From assembly GCA_030612965.1 (NCBI GenBank), contig JAUWMW010000026.1:1-15098 (forward strand): DNA of 15,098 nt, written 5' to 3'. Within the stretch, counting starts at the first letter, position 1; each line of letters begins with the position of its first letter. The translations under genes and the position numbers were made by a program. Shown here piece after piece: positions 1-7,636 of this stretch. This stretch comes from a bacterium (GTDB lineage Bacteria > Zixibacteria > MSB-5A5 > GN15 > FEB-12). The notes under the pieces were generated by a model. It was not told the origin of the DNA, made no database searches, and saw nothing but the letters and a program-made list of their open reading frames with translations.

Positions 1-201
1 GTGAGCGGTGGCAATCGTGATCCCGCGCTCGCGCTCCTCAGGAGCGTTATCAATTGAATCAAACGAACGCACCGAGGTACCAGTCTTGCGCGACAAGACC
101 ATCGTCATCGCCGCCGTCAACGTCGTCTTACCATGATCAACATGACCAATCGTGCCGACGTTCACATGCGGCTTTGTCCGTTCAAACTTCTCCTTCGCCA
201 T
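1..201 (-). CDS. tuf: Elongation factor Tu, N-terminal 67 residues (gene continues past the left edge)
   Basis: EF-Tu is the GTPase that carries aminoacyl-tRNA to the ribosomal A site. The visible protein starts MAKEKFERTKPHVNVGTIGH and has the P-loop GHVDHGKT at residues 19-26. It then has the DNAPEER segment and the switch I sequence RGITIATAH at the edge of the window, all typical of bacterial EF-Tu. The ATG at 199-201 lies 19 bases after the fusA stop, with GGAGGT about 11 bases upstream, so it is very probably co-transcribed with fusA as the last gene of the str cluster. Only about one sixth of the gene is present, so nothing can be said about domains II and III. A second tuf copy enters at the right edge of the window. 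Confidence 0.97.
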   Translation of the reverse strand, partial: MAKEKFERTKPHVNVGTIGHVDHGKTTLTAAMTMVLSRKTGTSVRSFDSIDNAPEERERGITIATAH

Positions 202-220
202 AGCCTTCAGCTACCTCCGT

Positions 221-2287
221 TTATCTCACGTGTTCTAACATCTTCTGCGATACTTCCTCGGGTACGGGCATGTACTTCGAAAACATCATCGTAAAGACAG
301 CCCTGCCCTGCGAGATATTCCGCAGAGTGTTGGCGTACCCGAACATCTCAGACAGTGGAACAGTGACAGCAATCACAGTCGCACCGTCGCGCGGCACCAT
401 TCCGTTTATCTTGCCGCGCCGCGAGTTAAGGTCACCGACCACCGAACCCATATAAGCTTCGGGAACAACAACCTCTACATCCATTATCGGCTCGAGAAGC
501 ACCGGCGCCGCTTTCTTGGCGCCGTTCTGCAGCGCCAGGTAGCCAGCAACTCGAAAGGCCGACTCATTGGAATCAACCTCATGCGAATTGCCGTCGAGCA
601 ACTCACATTGAATGCCGGTCAACTGATACCCGGCCAGCACACCGGAGCTCATGGCTTCCCGGATGCCTTTCTCGATTGCGGGAATATACTCTTTTGCCAC
701 GGCTGCGCCAACGATTTTGTTCTCGAATTGGAAATGAGTACCATCTTCTGTGGGCCGCAGCCTGATTTTGACCACGCCGTAATGCCCTTTGCCGCCGGAC
801 TGCCGGATAAATCGGCCCTCCGATTCCACTTCCCTGGTAATAGCCTCTTTATAAGCCACGGAAGGCCGCCCAACAGAGGCAGCGACACCAAACTCGCGAA
901 TCAACCGCACGGTCAGCACTTCCAGGTGCAATTCACCCATCCCGCTTATGATAGTCTGCCCGGTTTCCTCATCATGACGGACCTGAAAGGTCGGATCTTC
1001 GGCCGCCAGGCGCGTCAGAGCATCGTCGAGTTTCTCTTGATCCGCTTGTGTCTTGGGTTCAATAGCTACCGATACGACCGGCTCGGGGAAGGTCATCTTT
1101 TCCAGAATCACCGGGTGCTTGACATCGCACAGGGTGTCGCCGGTAGTGGTTTTGCGCATACCTATTACGGCGACGATATCACCGGCCGAGGCAGCTTGGA
1201 TGTCTTCGCGCTTGTTCGAGTGCATCCGAAGCAAGCGAGCAACGCGCTCTTTGTGACCGCGATTGGGGTTGAGTAAATAAGTTCCGGTCTTGACCTGCCC
1301 GGAATAAACTCGGATATAGGTCAGTTTGCCGACGTAAGGATCGCTCATAATCTTGAAAGCCAGCGCCGAGGCAGGTTCGGAGGCGTCAGGTTTGCGCAGA
1401 AGCGTTTTGTCAGCTTTAACAGGATGGTACCCCTCGATTGGAGGCAGATCCGCCGGCGACGGGAGAAAATCGACCACAGCGTCAAGCAGCTTCTGGATAC
1501 CTTTGTTCTTGAACGACGACCCACAGAGTACCGGGACCATATCATTGGCGATAGTAGCTTTTCGCACTGCCTGGACCACCCGAGCCGGATCGAGTTCCTG
1601 GTCGTGCAGGAACTGTTCCAACAGGCGATCATCGTGTTCCGCCACGGCCTCAAGTAGTTTTTCGCGATACTCATTGGCCGTAGCAAGCATATCGTCGGGG
1701 ACCTCAAGATCATCGAAGATCGTGCCCTGAGAATCCTCGTGGAAAACGCGAAACTTCATCGTGAGCAGGTCGATGATACCGCTGAACATCTCGCCTTCTC
1801 CGGCCGGAATAGCGATTGCCACGCACTGAGTGGCAAAGCGGTCGTTCATGGCCTTGAGGGCAGCAGCAAAGTTCGCCCCCGTCCGGTCCATCTTATTGAT
1901 ATAGGCTATACGCGGGACACCGTACTTGTCGGCCTGTCGCCAGACAGCCTCCGACTGAGGCTCAACACCACCAACGGCACAGAAGAGAGCCACCGCGCCA
2001 TCAAGGACACGAAGCGACCGTTCCACCTCGACGGTGAAGTCGATATGCCCGGGAGTATCGATGATGTTAATGGTGTGTTCACGCCAGAAACAGGTAGTCA
2101 CCGCGGAGGTTATAGTAATCCCGCGCTCTTTTTCCTGCTCCATCCAGTCCATCGTCGCCGCCCCGTCATGGACCTCCCCCATCCGGTGCGTCTTGCCCGT
2201 ATAGAACAGAATACGCTCGGTGGTGGTAGTCTTGCCGGCGTCGATGTGAGCCATGATACCGATATTTCTAACGTGATTCAAATCCAT
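221..2287 (-). CDS. fusA: Elongation factor G (ribosomal translocase GTPase)
   Basis: EF-G drives GTP-dependent translocation of tRNA and mRNA after peptide bond formation and helps recycle ribosomes. From the ATG at 2285-2287 the protein has 688 residues, close to the usual 690-705. Visible motifs are G1 AHIDAGKT (13-20), switch I ERGITIT (54-60), G3 DTPGH (77-81) and G4 NKMD (131-134). The ISGMGELHLEV segment of domain III and the domain IV tip loop NSHEVDS with His569 also match the family. The frame stays open upstream to a GTG at 2362, but that adds an arginine-rich stretch encoded by a hairpin, with no similarity to EF-G. I therefore chose the ATG just before the conserved MDLNHVRNIGI. 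This ATG has no convincing ribosome binding site of its own. It follows rpsG after 221 bases and precedes tuf by 19. Confidence 0.98.
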   Translation of the reverse strand: MDLNHVRNIGIMAHIDAGKTTTTERILFYTGKTHRMGEVHDGAATMDWMEQEKERGITITSAVTTCFWREHTINIIDTPGHIDFTVEVERSLRVLDGAVALFCAVGGVEPQSEAVWRQADKYGVPRIAYINKMDRTGANFAAALKAMNDRFATQCVAIAIPAGEGEMFSGIIDLLTMKFRVFHEDSQGTIFDDLEVPDDMLATANEYREKLLEAVAEHDDRLLEQFLHDQELDPARVVQAVRKATIANDMVPVLCGSSFKNKGIQKLLDAVVDFLPSPADLPPIEGYHPVKADKTLLRKPDASEPASALAFKIMSDPYVGKLTYIRVYSGQVKTGTYLLNPNRGHKERVARLLRMHSNKREDIQAASAGDIVAVIGMRKTTTGDTLCDVKHPVILEKMTFPEPVVSVAIEPKTQADQEKLDDALTRLAAEDPTFQVRHDEETGQTIISGMGELHLEVLTVRLIREFGVAASVGRPSVAYKEAITREVESEGRFIRQSGGKGHYGVVKIRLRPTEDGTHFQFENKIVGAAVAKEYIPAIEKGIREAMSSGVLAGYQLTGIQCELLDGNSHEVDSNESAFRVAGYLALQNGAKKAAPVLLEPIMDVEVVVPEAYMGSVVGDLNSRRGKINGMVPRDGATVIAVTVPLSEMFGYANTLRNISQGRAVFTMMFSKYMPVPEEVSQKMLEHVR

Positions 2288-2289
2288 AA

Positions 2290-2436
2290 CTATCTGACAA
2301 AAAAAATCCTGACTGACCGCACTAAGGAGTCGGCGCCTTCGGCGCCGATTGAGCGTTTGCACACTCGGCTATTCGAATCAGCAGGAGGAGAACAACCAGA
2401 AGGCAATTTGAGATTCAAACTGTCAAGGTCGCACAA
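2290..2436 (-). CDS. Possible small leader reading frame upstream of fusA (48 codons, unproven)
   Basis: On the minus strand an unusually complete Shine-Dalgarno sequence, AAAGGAGG (2447-2440), sits in the rpsG-fusA gap. A TTG at 2436 opens a frame of 48 codons that ends in TAG at 2292-2290, two bases before the fusA ATG. The predicted peptide contains three cysteines and many serines, is encoded partly by a GC-rich hairpin and a T run, and resembles nothing I know. A GTG at 2434 has better spacing (5 bases) but stops after three codons. The attraction is positional: the strong site would otherwise serve no gene, and termination beside the fusA start would allow translational coupling. It may equally be chance. 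Confidence is low. Confidence 0.2.
   Translation of the reverse strand: MCDLDSLNLKLPSGCSPPADSNSRVCKRSIGAEGADSLVRSVRIFFVR
2330..2348 (-). promoter_or_regulatory. GC-rich hairpin in the fusA leader
   Basis: A perfect 8-bp inverted repeat, TCGGCGCC and GGCGCCGA, encloses a 3-base loop in the 221-base gap between rpsG and fusA. In the transcript it lies about 42 bases before the fusA ATG. A run of eight T (2306-2299 on the minus strand) begins 23 bases after the stem, too far for an ordinary intrinsic terminator. It could be an attenuator, an mRNA stability element, an RNA-binding protein site or a small dispersed palindrome. The sequence does not decide between these. Confidence 0.5.
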
Positions 2437-2508
2437 CAACCTCCTTTACACAAGGAACGTGAATAAATGTTCTCATTTGCTGAGACGTTCTAACCTAACA
2501 ACTCAATC

Positions 2509-2979
2509 TTACCATTTGAAATGGGCAAAAGCCTTGTTGGCTTCAGCCATTTTGTGCGTGTCCTCCTTTTTCTTAATCGAGGAGCCTTCGTTGTTGGCCG
2601 CTGCCATGAACTCGCCTGCCAGCTTCTCCGCCATCGTCTTGCCGCTTCTTGCCGCCGAATAGCTGATCAACCAGCGGATAGCCAGCGCTGTACGTCGGTC
2701 GGCCCGGACTTCAACCGGTACCTGATAGGTGGCGCCGCCGACCCGGCGGGACTTTACCTCCAGCACCGGCTTCACATTGTTGACCGCCTTGTGGAACTGT
2801 TCAAGTCCAGGTTGGCCGGTTTTTTTCTCAACAACATCGATCGCCTTGTACAAAATCTGCTCAGCCACCGACCGCTTGCCTCTATGCATCAGACAGGAGA
2901 GAAAGGTCGTAACCAATTTGTCCCCGTACCTAAAGTCAAGAATCGGGGGTCGTTTTTCCGCTTTTATTCGTCTGGACAT
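2509..2979 (-). CDS. rpsG: 30S ribosomal protein S7
   Basis: S7 is a primary 16S rRNA binding protein that nucleates assembly of the 30S head and lines the E site. The 156-residue product matches the family length. Conserved segments are VEVKSRRVGGATYQVPVEVR in the middle, the ALAIRW helix, and the C-terminal KKKEDTHKMAEANKAFAHFKW region. It starts at ATG 2977-2979, 19 bases after the rpsL stop, with a weak purine-rich site (GGTAAGAAG) upstream. In Escherichia coli S7 represses its own operon by binding the rpsL-rpsG gap. Here that gap is too short for such a structure, so any S7 control would need another site, possibly the long gap before fusA (inference). Confidence 0.98.
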   Translation of the reverse strand: MSRRIKAEKRPPILDFRYGDKLVTTFLSCLMHRGKRSVAEQILYKAIDVVEKKTGQPGLEQFHKAVNNVKPVLEVKSRRVGGATYQVPVEVRADRRTALAIRWLISYSAARSGKTMAEKLAGEFMAAANNEGSSIKKKEDTHKMAEANKAFAHFKW

Positions 2980-2998
2980 ATCTTCTTACCGGATAAAC

Positions 2999-3373
2999 CT
3001 ATGCTTTTGGCCTCTTGGTGCCGTATTTCGACCGACCACGCCTACGATCCGCCACACCCAGGGTGTCCATGGTGCCACGGATAATATGATACCGAACACC
3101 CGGCAGATCCTTAATGCGACCGCCGCGGATAAGCACGATGGAGTGTTCCTGCAAATTATGCCCTTCACCGGGAATATACGCAGTGACTTCCATCTGATTC
3201 GTCAACCGCACCCTGGCCACTTTACGCAGGGCGGAGTTCGGCTTCTTGGGAGTAGACGTGTACACACGAGTACACACGCCGCGCTTCTGCGGCGATCCCT
3301 TGAGAGCCGGTGTCTTGGTTGCCTCAAAGACCCTCTTGCGGCCTTTGCGTATCAATTGGTTGATGGTCGGCAA
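2999..3373 (-). CDS. rpsL: 30S ribosomal protein S12, TTG start
   Basis: S12 sits at the 30S decoding centre and affects accuracy and streptomycin response. The 124-residue protein begins PTINQLIRKGRKRV after the initiator and has the signature TPKKPNSALRKVARV, then HNLQEHS and GGRIKDLPGVRYH. Lys43 and Lys88, the residues usually changed in streptomycin-resistant strains, are wild type. Asp89, methylthiolated in some bacteria, is present. The initiator codon is TTG (3373-3371). No ATG fits the conserved N-terminus, and AGGAG (3383-3379) stands five bases upstream, which settles the start. The gene follows rpoC after an 81-base, AT-rich gap with no obvious terminator and precedes rpsG by 19 bases. 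Confidence 0.98.
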   Translation of the reverse strand: MPTINQLIRKGRKRVFEATKTPALKGSPQKRGVCTRVYTSTPKKPNSALRKVARVRLTNQMEVTAYIPGEGHNLQEHSIVLIRGGRIKDLPGVRYHIIRGTMDTLGVADRRRGRSKYGTKRPKA

Positions 3374-3454
3374 TCTTTCTCCTAACTAATTTCTTACCTA
3401 TTCAACCTGCATCAAATATACAGCCTCACAGTTTACTTATATAGGCAAATCATG

Positions 3455-6400
3455 TCAAGCGTTTTTGTTGAAAATGTCCGCTATGGTTGTCGCTTCACCC
3501 TCTTCGGTCATCAATACTTTATCCGGTTCGGCTTCCTCCGGTTCCTCCTCCGTCTCGACTTGCAGCGCCTTGTATTTCAGCACGCCGGTCCCGGCCGGAA
3601 TGAGGTGTCCGATAATGACGTTTTCCTTAAGTCCGACCAGGTAATCCACCTTACCGGCTACGGCCGCCTCGGTCAACACCTTGGTGGTCTCCTGGAAGGA
3701 AGCCGCGGATATAAAGCTGTCGGTCGACAGAGAAGCCCTGGTAATACCCAGTAGAAGCGGCGAGGAGGTAGCCGGGTCGCCCCCTTCGGCAATCACTCGG
3801 GCGTTTTCCTCAGAGTGTTTGATCTTATCGACCTTCTCACCCTCGAGGAAGTTGGTGTCACCAACGTATTCGATCTGCACCTTCTGCATCATCTGTCGGA
3901 CAATCGTCTCGATATGTTTGTCGTTTATCTTCACACCCTGCAGGCGGTAAACTTCCTGAATCTCATTAACCAGATAGGCTTGCGCTTCGTATACGCCGAG
4001 AATGGCAAGAATATCGTGTGGATCGATTGCGCCCTCGCACAGTCGGTCACCCGCTTCGACGCGGTCGCCGTCATGCACCATCAGGTGTTTGCCGTGCGGG
4101 ACAAGATACTCGCGCGTCTCATCCTGCTCACCCACAACTATAATCTGCTGTTGTCCACGAACGATCTTGCCGAATTCGACGACACCCTCAATCTCCGAAA
4201 CCACCGCCGGGTCGTGCGGCCGCCGCGCCTCAAATAGCTCAGCCACCCGAGGCAGACCGCCGGTAATGTCACGAGACTTGGCGATAACACGCGGCATCTT
4301 GACAATCGTGTCACCGGCTTTGATCATCTGATCGTCGGTAACCTGGAGTTGGGCATCGGTCGGGATGCGGTAACTGGCCAAGGTCTTGCCCTTAGGACTT
4401 TCAACCAGTACGGTTGGGAACAGGTTTTTCTCTTTGGTGTCGATGATAATCAACTGAATCAAACCAGTCTGTTCGTCGTGTGCTTCGCGTACTGAGACGT
4501 CTTTGATGATATCCTTGAACTTGATCTTACCGGATCGCTCAGAAAGAATAAGACCGGAGTACGGGTCGGCTTCAAAGATGATGTCACCCCTATTAAGGTC
4601 AGCACTGTCCTGCAACAACAGGTGAGCGCCATACGGGATCTTCAGCCGAGTGCGGACGCGGCCGCGATCATCGATAATATGCGCCTCGCCAACGCCGTCG
4701 CGACTGACCACCATGGTCGTACCATCCTCGCGATCAACCACCTTAACATTTTCAAGCTTCAACGTGCCCTTGTGCTTGGCTTCAACCTGTGACTGCTCGG
4801 CAATGCGCGCGGCGGTACCACCGATATGGAAGGTTCGCAGAGTAAGCTGGGTACCGGGCTCACCGATAGACTGAGCTGCAATCACACCCACCGCTTCACC
4901 GATTTCAACCAGCTTCATGGTGGCCAGGTTACGACCGTAACAAGCTGCGCAAACCCCACGTCTGGACTCACAGGTCAGCACCGAACGAATGCGAACCATA
5001 TCGATTCCGGCTTCCTCAATGGCCGCAGCCTCTGCTTCGCGGATCTCCTTACCGGCATCAAGTATCAATTCATCGGATATGGGATCATAAATGTCGTCCA
5101 GAGTAACTCGCCCCAAGATACGGTCGGAGAGAGAGACGATTACTTCCTCTCCTTCCTTCAAAGCCGAGACCTCTAACCCCAGGATAGTGTTGCAGTCCAT
5201 TTCGCGGATGATGACATCCTGGGCGACATCGACCAACCGACGAGTCAGATAACCGGCATCGGCGGTCTTGAGAGCAGTGTCGGCCAGTCCTTTGCGGGCG
5301 CCGTGGGTAGAGATAAAGTACTCCTGCACCGAAAGGCCCTCGCGGAAGTTGGCTATGATCGGGTTTTCGATGATCTCACCGACGCCGCCGGTGATTTTCT
5401 TCTGGGGCTTGGCCATAAGACCGCGCATACCGGCCAACTGACGAATCTGTTCTTTGGAGCCGCGAGCACCGGAGTCGGCCATCATGAAAACCGGGTTGAA
5501 CCCGCCCTTCTGGACGGCCAGATTGTCGAACATGGCGTCGGAGATATCACTGGTCACCCGAGTCCAGGTATCAATGACCTGATTGTAACGCTCTCCGTTG
5601 GTGATTACACCGCGTTCATACTTCTTCTTAATCCTGGCTATCTCTTTGTCCGCCGCAGCGATCAGTTTTGCCTTCGCCTCCGGTACGATCAGATCATCAA
5701 TTGACACTGTCACGCCGGCCTTCGTAGCATATTTGAATCCGGTTTCCTTCAGTCGGTCGACGAAGTTCACCGTCTCGTTCTGGCCGAGCTTCCAGTAGCA
5801 CCAGTGAACGATGTCGGCCAGGTGGCCCCTGTCAGCGACGTCGTTGAAGAACGGCATTCCATCCGGCAGCACGTTGTTAAAGATCAGACGACCTGGGGTG
5901 GTGTTGAGCATCTGCCCGTTTTGACGCACGCTGATGGAGGCATGCAAATCGACATGACCGGCTTCGTACGCCGATAGTGCTTCATCAACAGAGAAAAAGC
6001 CCATGCCCTCACCGTTAGCGCCGTCCTTAAGCTTGGTCAAATAGTAGCACCCAAGCACCATGTCCTGTGACGGCACCACAACCGGCCGACCGGACGAAGG
6101 CAACAACACATTGTTCGAGGCTAGCATCAAAAGCCGCGCTTCCAGTTGGGCTTCGAACGACAGCGGCACGTGCACCGCCATCTGGTCACCGTCAAAGTCG
6201 GCGTTGAAAGCAGCACAAACCAGCGGGTGCAGTCGGATCGCCTTACCTTCTACCAGCACCGGGAAGAAAGCCTGGATACCAAGACGATGGAGTGTCGGCG
6301 CACGGTTAAGCATCACCGGGTGATCCTCGATAATCTCCTCGAGAATATCCCAGACCTCGGGTCGCTCACGTTCAACCAGTTTCTTGGCCGATTTGACTGT

Positions 6401-7573
6401 TTGTACGTATCCCTTCTCTTCAAGCTTCATGATGATGAACGGCTTGAACAGTTCCAGCGCCATATTCTTGGGCAATCCGCACTGGTAAAGCTTCAACTCG
6501 GGACCGACAACGATGACGGAACGGCCGGAATAATCGACACGCTTGCCCAGAAGGTTTTGGCGGAAACGACCCTGCTTTCCCTTGAGCAGATCGGAGAGCG
6601 ACTTGAGCGGCCGTTTGGAATCACCACGCACGGAATAGGTGCGACGTCCATTGTCAAACAGCGCGTCGACCGCCTCCTGCAGCATTCGTTTTTCGTTGCG
6701 CAGAATGACTTCCGGCGCCTGGATATCGAGCAGCTTCTTCAGACGATTGTTGCGGTTGATTACCCGCCGGTAGAGATCGTTGAGATCGGAGGTAGCAAAG
6801 CGACCACCCTCCAGCGGCACCAGCGGACGCAGGTCCGGCGGCAGAACCGGGATGGTGTCCAATACCATCCAGTGGGGCCGGTTGTTGGACTGACGGAAGG
6901 ACTCAATAATACGCAGCCTCTTCAGAACATCTTTCTTACGCTGGGCGGACGTCTCCACCTTGGCCTGAGCTCTGAGCGTGATGGCCGTCTCTTCGATGTC
7001 GAGGTTCTTGAGGACTTCACGAACCGCTTCGGCGCCCATCATTGCGTTGAAGGTCTTACCGGCTTCCTCAAGCTCGATGAACTCATCCTCAGTCAGAACA
7101 TCGCCGACCTCATAGGAGGAGTTGCCGGCATCGATCATCAGGTAGTTTTCATAGTACAGAATGCGTTCGAGTTCGCGAATGGACAAGTCGAGCAGATGGC
7201 CAATACGCGACGGCAGTGATTTGAAGTACCAGATGTGGGAAACCGGAACGGCCAGTTTGATATGGCCCATGCGCTCGCGCCGTACTTTCGACTGAGTAAC
7301 CTCGACGCCGCAGCGATCGCAGACAATGCCGCGGAAGCGAATGCGCTTGTATTTGCCGCAGTTACACTCCCAGTCCTTGACCGGGCCGAATATGCGCTCA
7401 CAGAAAAGACCGTCCCGTTCCGGTTTGAAGGAACGGTAATTGATCGTTTCGGGTTTAGTCACTTCGCCATAGGACCAGGACATGACTACCTCCGGCGAGG
7501 CCATCTGAACCTGGATAGCAGCGAAATCAGCAGGCTTGCTGCTGTGAGGCCTGTTTCCCATTACATCGACCAT
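3455..7573 (-). CDS. rpoC: DNA-directed RNA polymerase subunit beta'
   Basis: The beta' subunit carries the catalytic magnesium site of RNA polymerase. The protein has 1372 residues. Zinc site 1 is Cys70, Cys72, Cys85 and Cys88. The lid/rudder region with GKRVDYSGRSVIVVGPEL lies near 343-360. The active-site motif NADFDGDQ is at 457-464, with Asp459, Asp461 and Asp463. Zinc site 2 is Cys794, Cys868, Cys875 and Cys878, with spacing identical to E. coli. The trigger-loop start GEPGTQLTLRTFHIGG is followed by an insertion of about 178 residues (roughly 923-1101) before DITGGLPRV, in the SI3 position known from many Gram-negative groups. The C-terminus is acidic (EEEPEEAEPD). It starts at ATG 7573 with AAAGGAG six bases upstream, 63 bases after rpoB. 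Confidence 0.99.
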   Translation of the reverse strand: MVDVMGNRPHSSKPADFAAIQVQMASPEVVMSWSYGEVTKPETINYRSFKPERDGLFCERIFGPVKDWECNCGKYKRIRFRGIVCDRCGVEVTQSKVRRERMGHIKLAVPVSHIWYFKSLPSRIGHLLDLSIRELERILYYENYLMIDAGNSSYEVGDVLTEDEFIELEEAGKTFNAMMGAEAVREVLKNLDIEETAITLRAQAKVETSAQRKKDVLKRLRIIESFRQSNNRPHWMVLDTIPVLPPDLRPLVPLEGGRFATSDLNDLYRRVINRNNRLKKLLDIQAPEVILRNEKRMLQEAVDALFDNGRRTYSVRGDSKRPLKSLSDLLKGKQGRFRQNLLGKRVDYSGRSVIVVGPELKLYQCGLPKNMALELFKPFIIMKLEEKGYVQTVKSAKKLVERERPEVWDILEEIIEDHPVMLNRAPTLHRLGIQAFFPVLVEGKAIRLHPLVCAAFNADFDGDQMAVHVPLSFEAQLEARLLMLASNNVLLPSSGRPVVVPSQDMVLGCYYLTKLKDGANGEGMGFFSVDEALSAYEAGHVDLHASISVRQNGQMLNTTPGRLIFNNVLPDGMPFFNDVADRGHLADIVHWCYWKLGQNETVNFVDRLKETGFKYATKAGVTVSIDDLIVPEAKAKLIAAADKEIARIKKKYERGVITNGERYNQVIDTWTRVTSDISDAMFDNLAVQKGGFNPVFMMADSGARGSKEQIRQLAGMRGLMAKPQKKITGGVGEIIENPIIANFREGLSVQEYFISTHGARKGLADTALKTADAGYLTRRLVDVAQDVIIREMDCNTILGLEVSALKEGEEVIVSLSDRILGRVTLDDIYDPISDELILDAGKEIREAEAAAIEEAGIDMVRIRSVLTCESRRGVCAACYGRNLATMKLVEIGEAVGVIAAQSIGEPGTQLTLRTFHIGGTAARIAEQSQVEAKHKGTLKLENVKVVDREDGTTMVVSRDGVGEAHIIDDRGRVRTRLKIPYGAHLLLQDSADLNRGDIIFEADPYSGLILSERSGKIKFKDIIKDVSVREAHDEQTGLIQLIIIDTKEKNLFPTVLVESPKGKTLASYRIPTDAQLQVTDDQMIKAGDTIVKMPRVIAKSRDITGGLPRVAELFEARRPHDPAVVSEIEGVVEFGKIVRGQQQIIVVGEQDETREYLVPHGKHLMVHDGDRVEAGDRLCEGAIDPHDILAILGVYEAQAYLVNEIQEVYRLQGVKINDKHIETIVRQMMQKVQIEYVGDTNFLEGEKVDKIKHSEENARVIAEGGDPATSSPLLLGITRASLSTDSFISAASFQETTKVLTEAAVAGKVDYLVGLKENVIIGHLIPAGTGVLKYKALQVETEEEPEEAEPDKVLMTEEGEATTIADIFNKNA

Positions 7574-7636
7574 GCTCGACTCCTTTTATTCTCATCCACC
7601 GCTCGCGTCCGGGCGGCAGCAAAAACCGGCCACTTC

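Noticed and set aside
503..524. Inverted repeat CGGCGCC/GGCGCCG inside fusA, similar to the fusA leader palindrome
   Set aside because: It encodes the conserved NGAKKAAPV stretch of EF-G, and the repeat follows from Gly-Ala and Ala-Pro codons. The likeness to the leader hairpin is short and probably chance.
2288..2362. N-terminal extension of EF-G from a GTG at 2362
   Set aside because: It adds 25 residues including six arginines in a row that come from the GGCGCC hairpin. EF-G proteins begin near the MDLNHVRNIGI segment.
1739..2662. Plus-strand open frame of 307 codons over the fusA start and rpsG end
   Set aside because: It is antisense to fusA and rpsG and has no recognisable motif. It merely shows that the rpsG-fusA gap has no stop in that frame.
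6146..7219. Plus-strand open frame of 357 codons inside rpoC
   Set aside because: It is antisense to the most conserved part of rpoC, with no recognisable domain. It is a shadow frame.
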